Shown: piece by piece, positions 16,384-25,469 of the stretch
How the letters are laid out: each line of letters starts with the position of its first letter
Numbering within the stretch: the stretch's first letter is position 1
Source of the DNA: Autumnicola tepida
Lineage (GTDB): Bacteria; Bacteroidota; Bacteroidia; Flavobacteriales; Flavobacteriaceae
DNA: 64,000 bases
Assembly: GCF_031846485.1 (NCBI RefSeq)
Contig: NZ_JAVRHQ010000001.1
Span: forward strand, 186,001 to 250,000
Direction of reading: 5' to 3'
Made by a program: the position numbers and the translations under genes
The notes under the pieces: model-generated
Told to the model about the DNA's origin: nothing
What the model saw: the letters and a program-made list of their open reading frames with translations, nothing else
The model's database searches: none

Positions 16384-17349
16384 ATGCTAGAGCAAATTTA
16401 TTATAATCCAATTAATAATATTAAGATTAAATGGGGAGAGAAGGCCTCTTTTAGAAACTCAAAATATGTTATCTTGGCAGGCCAACTGTTGGCGTGGCAC
16501 AACGGCAAAACTAAAACTAGCATTATCATCATTAAGGGGCTAAAAGAATTATTTTCCTTCGGGAAAAAATTTCCGCATCACCTGGGCATCTGCCTAAGTG
16601 GTGGGAGTGCACGCGGTTACGCTCATGTTGGGGTTTTACAGGCGCTGCATGAACATGGGATAGAACCGCAAATAATTTCAGGGACAAGTATGGGAGCTGT
16701 GGTTGGAGTGCTTTACGCCGCCGGTTATTCCCCGGCCGATATAAAGACAATTCTTATGGAGGAAACCTTTTCTAAAATGACGGGATTTTCCTGGAGAAGG
16801 ACTGGTCTTTATAAGCTACAGAAAATGAAAACAGCCCTTGAACGTTATATTCCTGAAGATGATTTTGCTGTTTTGAAAAAACCATTTTACCTGGGGCTAT
16901 GCAATCTTGATTTGGGTTGTGTTGAAATGCGTGGCAGCGGACCGCTTTTTAACTACATTATCGCGAGCTGCTCTGTTCCCGGTTTCTTTGCGCCTATAGT
17001 TCTGGATGGCGTCAATTACGTAGATGGCGGACTAATGTGCAACCTGCCGGCCTCACCTATTAGGGAACAATGCAGATATCTTATAGGATCACATGTTAAT
17101 TTTCCCGGAAAAAAAGTTGGATTTGCCGGGCCAAAAGCGATCCTGGAAAGATCTGTTAATCTGGGGATTACTCAAAATACCGTCCCTGAAAAGGCCTTAT
17201 GTGATATAGTAATTGATCCTCCAGAGATGCAGGCTTATTCCCTGTTTGATTTCAAGAAGATAGAGGAGATCATTTCAGTTGGTTATACCTGTACTGTTGA
17301 AATGATTGATAAAGGAGAAATTCCCGTGAAGAAATTAAGAGAAAGGTGA
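16384..17349 (+). CDS. patatin-like phospholipase
   Basis: The 321-aa protein has the patatin catalytic set: oxyanion loop SGGSARGYAHVG, nucleophile elbow GTSMG with S102, and D214 in VDGG. It lacks a clear signal peptide, so it probably acts from the cytoplasm on the inner membrane. The first ~65 residues, before the conserved domain, look unlike the family and may be partly upstream of the real start. An AGGAGG at about 16361 lies 16 nt before the ATG, which is far for a ribosome site. It follows the CHAT gene by 137 bp. Patatins are membrane-degrading effectors in CBASS and other defence systems, but many are housekeeping lipases. The context favours a linked role with the protease, unproven. 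Confidence 0.88.
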   Translation: MLEQIYYNPINNIKIKWGEKASFRNSKYVILAGQLLAWHNGKTKTSIIIIKGLKELFSFGKKFPHHLGICLSGGSARGYAHVGVLQALHEHGIEPQIISGTSMGAVVGVLYAAGYSPADIKTILMEETFSKMTGFSWRRTGLYKLQKMKTALERYIPEDDFAVLKKPFYLGLCNLDLGCVEMRGSGPLFNYIIASCSVPGFFAPIVLDGVNYVDGGLMCNLPASPIREQCRYLIGSHVNFPGKKVGFAGPKAILERSVNLGITQNTVPEKALCDIVIDPPEMQAYSLFDFKKIEEIISVGYTCTVEMIDKGEIPVKKLRER

Positions 17350-18012
17350 TTTTATTGATATTTTGGTGCGAATATTTTTAGATCAATGAAAAACAGGGGG
17401 GAAATCATAGTCCGTAGCTGGGAAAGTTTTGGCTATAATTTTAGCATAATCGTCCAGGATTAACTTTTTAGGTTTGGCTTAAAATTCTTTAATTTCTTGT
17501 TTAACAGATAGACTTCCCTGCTTAACGATTCCAGGGATTCCTCAAAAAACTGCATTTTTCCTTTAAAAGCCATTTCCCGGTGGGGAATAAGCACATTGCT
17601 CACTTTTCCCATTACCATTAGAAGCTGGTGAATGTCAGATTTTTTTATTTCTTTTTTCCTGCTTTCATCAGGGTTATCGCTCTCCGTCCAGAAATATCTA
17701 TCATCCTCATGTTTATAAATTCGTTTGGTAAGAATTGCATCTTCCGTTACGAGGATAACAATAGAACCATCGAGCACATGATCCAGATTTCGCTGGGTTT
17801 GACATATTAAAATATCACCAGACATTACTGTAGGCTCCATACTATTCCCTTCGTTCTGAATTAAAATACTATCCTTGGTAGGATTAAAACCCGGAATCCT
17901 GTAATATTCAAAATCATCCATGACATCTTCCTCATGCATATTCTTTAGGAATCCGGCATGTGTCTTCGCATTAATTAATGGAATAAAGCCGTTCTTGTAA
18001 TTCATTTCAATT

Positions 18013-18020
18013 AAATTTTT
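18013..18020. repeat. IS1595-type target-site duplication, left copy
   Basis: AAATTTTT, identical to 18981-18988. The match extends to a ninth base, so the boundary is uncertain by 1 bp. Confidence 0.8.
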
Positions 18021-18980
18021 AGAGGTCAGTATTTAAATTCATATCTTAGAAGTCAATAAAATAAGGGAAATTATGAATGTTTTCAAGGGTCAAAATCTCC
18101 TAGAGTTCTCTGATCGGTTCAAAACCGATGAAGATTGTAAAGAATACCTGGCCAGGATTAAATGGAATGATGGGTTTGAGTGCCGTAAGTGTGGTCATAA
18201 AAAATCCCAAGTAAGAAAGGATTTCTCGAGAACCTGCAATATTTGTTCGCACCAGGAGTCTGCTACTTCCAATACACTTTTCCATAAAGTCAAGTTTGGC
18301 GTGCGCAAGGCTTTTTTTATCGTCTTCGAGATGGCTACCAGCACCAAAAGTCTTTCGGCGAGTTATGTTTCTGTACGTTTCGGGGTGACAGAAAAGACAG
18401 CGCGCCTGTTTATGCACAAAGTTCGGGAAGCCATGGAAAGCAGTGGTAACCATCCTATGGATGGAACTGTCCACGTTGATGAATTTGTCCTGGGTGGGCA
18501 TGAAAAGGAAAAAATTGGCAGAAGTTATAAGGCCAGGAAAAAGAAAGCGATAACGGCTGTTGAGCTAACGGATGATGGCAAGGTCAAGAGAATGTACGCA
18601 ATGCGTATTGATGATTTTTCGGCCAGATCCCTGCAATATATCTTTGTTGATCATATCAGCCGTGACGCGAAAATAACAACAGATAAATGGCGTGGTTATA
18701 GGCCGATTGCAAAAGCGTATGATATTACACAGATTGAAAGTAATTCTGGTTTGAATTTCAAGGCGTTGCACACGATGATCCATCAAATAAAATCATGGAT
18801 AAGAACAACATACTCTTGGGTCAGCGATTTTAATATCAATAGATATTTTAATGAGTTTTGCTTTAGGGTCAACCGCTCACAGAGCAAGGCAACAATCTTT
18901 AATAATCTACTAACCAAAATGGTCAACAAGGATAAAGTGTATCACAAACAAATTATATGTAACTAACTACTGACCTCAAT
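18021..18980 (+). mobile_element. IS1595-family insertion sequence (ISXO2-like transposase)
   Basis: The element is 960 bp by its flanking 8-bp duplication. Both ends carry the shared core GAGGTCAGTA in inverted orientation, starting at base 2 on the left and base 4 on the right, so the repeats are slightly offset. One transposase gene fills most of it. The reading frame of the host repressor is restored exactly when the element and one duplication copy are removed. Confidence 0.88.
18073..18966 (+). CDS. IS1595-family transposase
   Basis: The 297-aa protein has an N-terminal zinc ribbon (CRKCG and CNIC, about residues 36-60), a helix-turn-helix region (VRFGVTEKTARLFMHKVREAM), and a DDE-type ISXO2-like domain with D in HVDEFVLGG, D in TTDKWRGY and E in YFNEFCFR. 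Length and domain order are normal for IS1595 members. The frame is intact. It ends 14 bp before the right IS end and overlaps the tail of the disrupted repressor's HTH frame on the other strand. Confidence 0.92.
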   Translation: MNVFKGQNLLEFSDRFKTDEDCKEYLARIKWNDGFECRKCGHKKSQVRKDFSRTCNICSHQESATSNTLFHKVKFGVRKAFFIVFEMATSTKSLSASYVSVRFGVTEKTARLFMHKVREAMESSGNHPMDGTVHVDEFVLGGHEKEKIGRSYKARKKKAITAVELTDDGKVKRMYAMRIDDFSARSLQYIFVDHISRDAKITTDKWRGYRPIAKAYDITQIESNSGLNFKALHTMIHQIKSWIRTTYSWVSDFNINRYFNEFCFRVNRSQSKATIFNNLLTKMVNKDKVYHKQIICN

Positions 18981-18988
18981 AAATTTTT
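18981..18988. repeat. IS1595-type target-site duplication, right copy
   Basis: AAATTTTT, identical to 18013-18020. Confidence 0.8.
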
Positions 18989-19331
18989 ATTTCCGGATAA
19001 GAGAAAATCGGCGGTCACTTCATACAATCTCGACAGTCTTAGGAGGTGTTCCGAATTAATACCGTTTTGACCATTTTCCATGAGAGAATAGGCAGGCTGT
19101 GACACAAAAAGTTTTTCAGCTATAAAAGATTGGGGATAGTCCCTCTTATAACGTAAATCTTTTATTCTTCTTGCAATCTCCAATCGTTCTCGCATAATTC
19201 CCGTATTGTACCTAATATTATTCGAAAATATAAGGTAGGCTTATTTTTAGGCCTCGATAGTTAAACAGGTGTTAATATGCTATAATCATTTTAAGATAAT
19301 TTTTAGAAAATCAAGATACTCGTGACCTTCG

Positions 19332-20483
19332 TTATTCTGCAGGAGATTCGCTAAAGTTGAGTTTGGAGCGTACTTTCCCGGGCTTGTTTTTATACTTGTG
19401 AAGCATAATGCTAAAAGTGGTGCCTTTACCTTCGTTGCTTTCCAATTCGACGCTTCCTCCATGTGCCTCAGCAACTGCTTTAATTAAGGTGAGTCCCATT
19501 CCCCAGCTTTTTAATTTTCCCGCACTTTCTTTTTTGCTGCTATTAAGAAAATCAAAAATCCCTTCCTGCTTATCCTGTGGGATAGGATTACCAAAGTTAT
19601 GCACGCTGAGACTTACTTTTTCGGGAAATTCCTTGACCTTAATAGTAATAGCAGAATTTTTTGCACCGTGTTTTACAGCATTAGATACCAGGTTTTCAAG
19701 GATCCTTCTTATGGCAGTACCGTCAAATATTCCATTTAATTCCTGGATATCGGTTTCGATGTGAATGTCGTTGGTGTAGATTTCAGAAGCTTCTGAATAT
19801 ACCCATTTAACATCCCGCATCAGGTCTACGTTCTCAAAGTTCATCGTGATGCCTTCCCCTGCTTTTACCGTTATGGCATCAAGCATTCCTTCCATTAATT
19901 CCAGCGACTTTTTTAAGCTTCTCAATCCAAGTTTTTGAAGTCTCTGTAGCCTCTCTTCTCCTTCGCTATAATCCATCATCTCTATGGCAAGGTAGGCGGC
20001 AGAAACCGGGTTTCGGATATCGTGGGCTAATGTGCCTACCAGCTTATTCCGCATTTCCTGAAGGGCTTTAGTAAATGAACCCGCGGAATTTAACATGGCG
20101 GTTTCCAGGGTATACTTCAATAATATTCCAACTTCTGCAGTATAGGCATCATTTTTCCTAAGAAAATCCGTAAGAGTTTTGTGAAATATAATGTATTCAT
20201 GCAATATTTGCTCCACGGTATATTTTGAAGAGGCAGCCCTGTGCCGCCCGTGGTCTATACTGTTCGATATAATTTCCTCGTATCGCTCCTCATTTTTTAT
20301 TTCTTCAAAACCCTCATACCTGTCCATAATTTCGGCAATATCTTCCAGTACATGAGGTAGTTGGTTTCTTAATGCAAGATTAGAGCTGATTCTGGAAGCT
20401 TCAACTTCCTTTTTTACAGTTTTCGACCAGGAATCCATAATTTCATCATTGAACTTCCTAATGATTTGAGCTGCTCTTTTCAT
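19332..20483 (-). CDS. soluble sensor histidine kinase
   Basis: The 383-aa protein has an N-terminal helical sensor domain resembling the RsbRD type (about 1-135), a DHp domain with phospho-acceptor H154 in LAHDIRNP, and an HATPase_c domain with N box (LENLVSNAVKHG), G1 and G2 boxes (GMGLTLIKAVAEAHGG) and GKGTTFS. There are no membrane segments, so it senses a cytoplasmic signal. No response regulator gene is adjacent, making it an orphan kinase in this window. It lies at the border between the accessory block and the core chromosome. Confidence 0.9.
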   Translation of the reverse strand: MKRAAQIIRKFNDEIMDSWSKTVKKEVEASRISSNLALRNQLPHVLEDIAEIMDRYEGFEEIKNEERYEEIISNSIDHGRHRAASSKYTVEQILHEYIIFHKTLTDFLRKNDAYTAEVGILLKYTLETAMLNSAGSFTKALQEMRNKLVGTLAHDIRNPVSAAYLAIEMMDYSEGEERLQRLQKLGLRSLKKSLELMEGMLDAITVKAGEGITMNFENVDLMRDVKWVYSEASEIYTNDIHIETDIQELNGIFDGTAIRRILENLVSNAVKHGAKNSAITIKVKEFPEKVSLSVHNFGNPIPQDKQEGIFDFLNSSKKESAGKLKSWGMGLTLIKAVAEAHGGSVELESNEGKGTTFSIMLHKYKNKPGKVRSKLNFSESPAE

Positions 20484-20752
20484 CTTAAATTTGCATGTTA
20501 AGGAAATGCAAATTTATTCAAGATTTGCCAATTTTAAAAGTTTAATACTAGTCCAATATAATGATATTTACATTTTATTGCTTTTTTTGAAGGAATTCAC
20601 CTCCTTTTTTTGTTAAAGTAATCTTAAGATATCTTTGGTTATTCTATGGATTTAACTTAAAATTAAAGTGAAAGAAAAAATACTGTCACCTTACAATGGT
20701 TTTTGGAAGATTAGCTCTTAAAAAAGCTATTTTAGTAAAATAACTGTACTAA

Positions 20753-21394
20753 ATGGAATCAATGCAAAACATAAGCCCTGGAAATCTCATCCTTCAGTTA
20801 CCCCTGAAGGTGCAATATGGGGTAATGGAAGATATTTTAAGAGACCGGGCCATAGGAGAGAAAATCGGAACTGTAGATGATAAAGGGGAAACCACAAACT
20901 ATGCTGAAATACTGGACATAACTTTTGGAGAAAGCCTCAGAGAAGATTTCGATTTTGCCGTTAACCTGAAATTTAAAACCCTCACCAAATTATTTAAAAA
21001 TAAGATTGGAAGGCTGGAAATGGATGTGGCACTGGAGTTTGATGAAGCGACGCAGGAAATAGGTATAAAAAATTACAACCTGGAAGGGGATACCAATAAT
21101 TGGTTAATGAACAATTTTATTGAAAAAATGGTCAATAATGTGCTCTACGGAACATTAAAAAAGAAAATGAAGTTTGATTTGAGCCCTTTGATTGCCCGCC
21201 GGTTGGAAAAGATAAATTCAAAGTTCTTGGCTGGGATGGAACCACTGGAAGGTATTCTGGCAACCGGGGAAATTAAAAATTTTAAAATAGACAACATTGT
21301 TCCCGGCAGCGGATTTTTACTCATTCAGGTGAGCCTTAATGCTGAAGCCATGGTAGCAATCGAACATTTAAACCTGGAGCAAATAAAAGCATAA
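20753..21394 (+). CDS. DUF4403-like hypothetical protein, 213 aa
   Basis: The product has alternating beta strands and amphipathic helices (for example FDFAVNLKFKTLTKLFKNKIGRLEMDVALEF) and a C-terminal INSKFLAGMEPLEGIL segment, resembling lipid-binding-like or DUF4403 proteins. I am not sure of the family. No signal peptide or membrane helix is seen. It is a single gene between the histidine kinase (divergent, 269 bp between) and the alpha-glucosidase (convergent). Confidence 0.5.
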   Translation: MESMQNISPGNLILQLPLKVQYGVMEDILRDRAIGEKIGTVDDKGETTNYAEILDITFGESLREDFDFAVNLKFKTLTKLFKNKIGRLEMDVALEFDEATQEIGIKNYNLEGDTNNWLMNNFIEKMVNNVLYGTLKKKMKFDLSPLIARRLEKINSKFLAGMEPLEGILATGEIKNFKIDNIVPGSGFLLIQVSLNAEAMVAIEHLNLEQIKA

Positions 21395-21508
21395 CGCTGT
21401 TGGGTATTAATTTTTATTAAAAGCTGCGTAGAGCCTCTTTTCTATCCAACCGTGAATTTGTTTCCGCATAAAAGGCTGATACCTGTTTTTGATAAAGCTT
21501 ATAAAGTT

Positions 21509-23917
21509 TCAGGTTTTTTCCCTTACCAGGTGCAGTAATTCGAATTTCTTCGGAATTTTTAGCGTGGAGTATTCCGGATCATATTCCAGTTGGACCAGGC
21601 TTACTTCTTCAGTGTCTATAAAGGCTTTTCCAATTTTAAACGGAAGGCCGTGAAACCTTACCTGGAGATGCTCATAGGGAGTTAGGTATTTCCCGTCTTT
21701 ATGCTGTTGAATAAAAACTTCACTGGCCCTGCCTCTGAATTTGAAAGTTTTAAGGCTGTACCTGCCCTTCTTATAATCATAGCCATCATGCGCGTCTTCA
21801 TATAAAACAGAAGTTTCGTTTCCGTTTTTATAATAAATATCAAGATATAGTTCCTTCAGTACAATTTCATCTACATATTGCTGTACCGGGAATTTTGGAA
21901 TAATAGCTCCCTCTTTTACAAAAATGGGTGATTTTTCTAAAGGCGCATCCACCCAAATTTCTTTTCCGCCAACAATCTGCTCGTCATTCCAGAAATTATA
22001 CCAGCGTCCTTTTGGAAAATAAACGCGCCTTCCCAAGGAATTAATATCCTGGATGGGACATGCCAAAATCTGGTTACCGAAGATGAATTCATCAGACCTG
22101 TAATAAGTATGGGCATCTTCCTGGTCAAAATAAACCAAAGGCTTTAAAATGGGTATTCCCTCCTCTACATATTGGTAAAAAGCCGTGTAAAGATAGGGAA
22201 GAAGCTGGTACCTGAGGTTCACAAATTCCCTTGTAATATTCAGGACTTCTTCTCCAAATGACCATGGCTCCTGGTTTCCATGGTCGCCGGAAGAATGCAC
22301 GCGGCAGAAAGGATGAAAAATTCCCAGCTGAATCCACCTCGTGAACAATTCCCCCGAAGGCTGCTCCGCAAAACCACCAATATCACTGCCTGTAAAGCTC
22401 ATGCCACTTATACAAAGGCGCTGCACCTGGGTGTTGGCGAGCCATAAGTGTTCCCAGGTGGCAACATTATCTCCCGTCCAGGTGGAGGTAAAACGCTGGC
22501 CGCCGGCAAAATTTGCTCGGGTCATATTAAAGGGGCGTTTGGGAAAAGCGTATTTTTTTACTCCCTCGTAAGTGGCCCTGGCCATTTGCATTCCGTAAAT
22601 ATTATGGGCTTTTCTATGGCTGCAGGCATTGTCATCGTAATCATGCCGTACGTCCAGGGGAAATGTTTTGCCGGGCACTTCCATCACTGCAGGTTCATTC
22701 ATATCATTCCATACGCCTTTAATGCCAATTTCACCAACAAGTTCTTTAAAAAGATCTGCCCACCATTCCCTTACTGCAGGATTGGTGTAATCTGGAAAAT
22801 AGCACTCACCGGGCCAGACTTTGCCACGCATATATGGGCCATCGGCCCTTTTGCAGAAATAATCCTTTTCCAGCCCTTCCCTGTAAACATCATAATTGCT
22901 GTCTATCCTTATGCCCGGATCAACAATTGCCACCGTTTTAAAGCCTTTTTCCTCCAGTTTTTCAACCATCTGTTTGGGGTTCGGGAAATGTTCCCTGTTC
23001 CAGGTAAAGCATCTGAAACCATCCATGTAATCTATGTCCAGGTAAACAGCGTCACAGGGAAATTTCAATTTTCTAAAATTATCTGCGAGTTCGCTTAACC
23101 TTTCTTCCGGAAAATAACTCCATTTACTTTGATGGAAACCTAATGCCCACATGGGCGGCATGTCGGGCGTTCCGGTGAGGTGAGTGTAGGAGGACACCAC
23201 ATCGGCCATTTGCGGCCCATAGATAAAATAATAGTCCATTTCTCCCCCTTCAGCCCAAAACCTGACCGCATTTCTCTTTTCATGGCAAAAATCAAAATGA
23301 GAGCGAAAACTGTTATCAAAAAAAATTCCGTAGGAGGTGTTACTATGGAGCCCAATATAAAAAGGAACCGCTTTATATAATTCGTCTACATCTTTACTGT
23401 ATGCGAACTGGTCGGTATTCCACAGGCTTAATTTTTTTCCTTTCAGGTTAAAACTGGTTGGCTTATCTCCTAATCCGAAAAAGTTTTCTCCATCCATGGA
23501 TGTTTTAGACATCTTTACGTAGTTTCCTCCGTATTCAAAATTTTCTTGCCAGTGAAAACCGGCTTCATCTTCAAGAATTAATTTATTCTGAAGGTCATAA
23601 ATGGCAACTTTCAGGTCCCTGGTAGAAATCCGGCATTTAACTTTACTGGTGAGAATAGTAATAAAAGAAGGGTTTTCCTGTATTTCGAATTTATTAAAAC
23701 CATGAATAGTTTCCTTATCTATGGCATAGGAAAAGTCGTTTTCAAAGATCCCGTCAGTACCATATCTAAAGCGAAGGATGCTGTCCCTTAAAACATCAAT
23801 TTTAAGCAGTACGTTGTTTTCTGTGGTAAAAGTGACAGAGTTGCCCTCAAACCGGAATTCCTTTATCTGGCCGGGGAATAAATTTCCTTTGGTTTCCAGT
23901 TCGGTACTTGTGATCAT
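21509..23917 (-). CDS. alpha-glucosidase, glycoside hydrolase family 31
   Basis: The frame is open to ATG 24013, but ATG 23917 (MITSTELETKGNLFPG) is the more likely start, since family members begin this way; it gives 802 aa. GH31 marks are the N-terminal beta-sandwich with FFGLGDKP, the catalytic nucleophile D405 in WNDMNEP, the acid/base D483 in TGDN, and the C-terminal RYQLLPYLYT block. It should release alpha-linked glucose from oligosaccharide ends, probably in the cytoplasm since no signal peptide is visible from the preferred start. It stands alone rather than in a SusCD locus. Confidence 0.93.
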   Translation of the reverse strand: MITSTELETKGNLFPGQIKEFRFEGNSVTFTTENNVLLKIDVLRDSILRFRYGTDGIFENDFSYAIDKETIHGFNKFEIQENPSFITILTSKVKCRISTRDLKVAIYDLQNKLILEDEAGFHWQENFEYGGNYVKMSKTSMDGENFFGLGDKPTSFNLKGKKLSLWNTDQFAYSKDVDELYKAVPFYIGLHSNTSYGIFFDNSFRSHFDFCHEKRNAVRFWAEGGEMDYYFIYGPQMADVVSSYTHLTGTPDMPPMWALGFHQSKWSYFPEERLSELADNFRKLKFPCDAVYLDIDYMDGFRCFTWNREHFPNPKQMVEKLEEKGFKTVAIVDPGIRIDSNYDVYREGLEKDYFCKRADGPYMRGKVWPGECYFPDYTNPAVREWWADLFKELVGEIGIKGVWNDMNEPAVMEVPGKTFPLDVRHDYDDNACSHRKAHNIYGMQMARATYEGVKKYAFPKRPFNMTRANFAGGQRFTSTWTGDNVATWEHLWLANTQVQRLCISGMSFTGSDIGGFAEQPSGELFTRWIQLGIFHPFCRVHSSGDHGNQEPWSFGEEVLNITREFVNLRYQLLPYLYTAFYQYVEEGIPILKPLVYFDQEDAHTYYRSDEFIFGNQILACPIQDINSLGRRVYFPKGRWYNFWNDEQIVGGKEIWVDAPLEKSPIFVKEGAIIPKFPVQQYVDEIVLKELYLDIYYKNGNETSVLYEDAHDGYDYKKGRYSLKTFKFRGRASEVFIQQHKDGKYLTPYEHLQVRFHGLPFKIGKAFIDTEEVSLVQLEYDPEYSTLKIPKKFELLHLVREKT

Positions 23918-24116
23918 AAAAGAAGGTTTTACTAAATCATCAAATTTTTCCCGCGAGTAAAACTTTACCCAAATGAAAATTAGAGGCAAAGATAAGGTAT
24001 GAAACCATATCATTATTGGTTCGCTATAACATTAACTGATTATTGCTGAAGGAAAAACTTATACTTTGCACTAAAAGTAGTGGCCTTAGCTTTCAGGCTT
24101 TAATTCTGTTATGAAC

Positions 24117-24148
24117 ATAAAAAAGGATCGCTGTGAATGGCGATCCTT
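24117..24148 (-). terminator. terminator of cytochrome c gene
   Basis: A 10-bp stem AAAGGATCGC / GCGATCCTTT with an 8-nt loop. Read on the minus strand it is followed by a T-rich tract, just after the cytochrome stop at 24166. Confidence 0.85.
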
Positions 24149-24165
24149 TCGCGTTCGCGGAAGAT

Positions 24166-24813
24166 TTATTGAACGCTGGCTATTTTACTGGGAGAGGAAG
24201 GAGGTGGCACGGCATTGTTAACCGGTTGCGTGTTCTTTAAGTAAACGAAGATTGCCGCAAGATCCTTATCGCTTAACTTAGCAAAGTTTTGCCAGGGCAT
24301 AGGAGGTAATAGTGGCCGTCCTTCTGGCATACCCTTATGTTTCCCTTCTCTTATGGCGGCTATAAACTGTTCTTTTTTCCAGGTTCCAATCCCGGTTTCG
24401 TGCGGGGTGATGTTGGATGCATAAGATATGCCCCAGGGCCCAATGGCTGCGGTAAGATCGGCATTCATCAACACCCATCCTTCCGCAACAGCCTCAGGAT
24501 GGTGCTTTGGAAGTTTTTGCCCTGCCTGGTATCCCGATAAGGCTAATTCCGGTATAATTTCCGGCCCTTGTTCTCCCATTCTTTTTGGCGAATGGCAGTC
24601 ATGGCAACCAATGGCATTTACCAGGTATTCCCCTCTTTTAATAGAGTCCTTTACAGTCATACTGGCTTTATCAGGAACATCTTCATAGTATTTATCTTTA
24701 CAGCTGAAAGAAATAAGAATAGAAGCTATAAGGCAGAATCTTAACCAATTATTCCATGCCTGCGAAAAAGACCTTCCGCAGTAAGGCGAAAGGCCGGTAG
24801 AGGGAGTAGCCAT
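24166..24813 (-). CDS. membrane-anchored c-type cytochrome
   Basis: The 215-aa product carries one haem-binding CHDCH at residues 70-74 and a likely distal Met ligand in the C-terminal part (PPMPWQNF). A hydrophobic stretch ends in a lipobox-like ISFSC (Cys 38), so it is probably an exported lipoprotein. The first ~20 residues before the hydrophobic core are unusual, and the real start may be further in. Domain type is class I mono-haem cytochrome of the DUF/Cyt_c subunit kind used with periplasmic dehydrogenases. No partner enzyme gene lies next to it. Confidence 0.85.
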   Translation of the reverse strand: MATPSTGLSPYCGRSFSQAWNNWLRFCLIASILISFSCKDKYYEDVPDKASMTVKDSIKRGEYLVNAIGCHDCHSPKRMGEQGPEIIPELALSGYQAGQKLPKHHPEAVAEGWVLMNADLTAAIGPWGISYASNITPHETGIGTWKKEQFIAAIREGKHKGMPEGRPLLPPMPWQNFAKLSDKDLAAIFVYLKNTQPVNNAVPPPSSPSKIASVQ

Positions 24814-24943
24814 AGGGGAGAAATATTTATATTAACAATATTAAGATTAGAACAACAGGTTAAAGGTTCTATTAATTACTAGAAATGGCAATAGGTGTTT
24901 TCCGGTATTTTTTATTCTTGCGGAGGAAAACTATTTTTGAAAT

Positions 24944-25396
24944 ATGAAAATAGATAATCTTGAGCAGGGATTTTTTGGGATTGGTATTCAGAATGGGAAA
25001 ACGCCCGAAAATCTTGGTGTACTATGGCGTTCCGCTCAAAATATGGGAGCCAGTTTTATCTTCACCATTGGCAACCGGTACGCAAAACAAGCCTGCGACA
25101 CCCATAAAGCTGTTGGAGCAATGCCTTATTTTCATTATAAAAGCTTTGATGATTTTTATGCTCATCTTCCCAAAGGAGCCATGCTGGTGGGAGTGGAGCT
25201 TACAGAAGATGCCGAGCCCCTGGAAACATTTAAGCATCCGCGCCGCTGCGTGTATTTGCTGGGCGCTGAAGATCACGGGTTATCAAAAAAAGCTATTTCA
25301 AAAGCCCATCACCTGGTAAAATTTAAATCCACGCTCAGCCTTAATGTTTCGGTAGCTGGAAGTATTGTGATGTATGACAGGGGACTGGAGAAGTAA
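24944..25396 (+). CDS. TrmH/SpoU-family RNA methyltransferase
   Basis: The 150-aa protein is a minimal SPOUT domain: N-terminal NGKTPENLGVLWRSA (motif 1 with NxGxxxR), a middle VYLLGAEDHGLS (motif 2) and LNVSVAGSIVMYD (motif 3) forming the knot that binds S-adenosylmethionine. It should 2'-O-methylate a ribose in tRNA or rRNA. The target cannot be told from sequence. Length matches short TrmL-like members without an extra RNA-binding domain. Confidence 0.9.
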   Translation: MKIDNLEQGFFGIGIQNGKTPENLGVLWRSAQNMGASFIFTIGNRYAKQACDTHKAVGAMPYFHYKSFDDFYAHLPKGAMLVGVELTEDAEPLETFKHPRRCVYLLGAEDHGLSKKAISKAHHLVKFKSTLSLNVSVAGSIVMYDRGLEK

Positions 25397-25469
25397 TTCC
25401 TGCCTCTGCTCCTGCCTTTTTTCTGTTCTATTCCGTAATTTAGCGGGAGTCAAAAATTAAAATTTTATA

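Larger units (their letters stand above)
17460..19195 (-). pseudogene. XRE-S24 (LexA/CI-like) repressor split by IS1595-family element
   Basis: On the minus strand, 19195-18981 encodes an XRE helix-turn-helix (FIAEKLFVSQPAYSLMENGQNG), and 18012-17460 encodes an S24 peptidase domain with Ser in GNSMEP and Lys in AILTKRIY, the LexA/CI self-cleavage dyad. A 960-bp insertion sequence separates them. Deleting 968 bp (the element plus one 8-bp duplication) joins ...SGNKNL to IEMNYKNG in one frame, giving a 255-aa repressor. The S24 half can still start at ATG 18005, and the HTH half runs 9 codons into the IS. Repressors of this type respond to DNA damage. The gene converges with the patatin gene and may have controlled this block. 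Confidence 0.88.

Noticed and set aside
16338..16406. 22-aa frame before the patatin gene
   Set aside because: Overlaps the patatin start in another frame and shows no sign of being a leader peptide.
22448..23098. 216-aa plus-strand frame inside the alpha-glucosidase
   Set aside because: Shadow frame; the minus-strand GH31 motifs cover the same bases.
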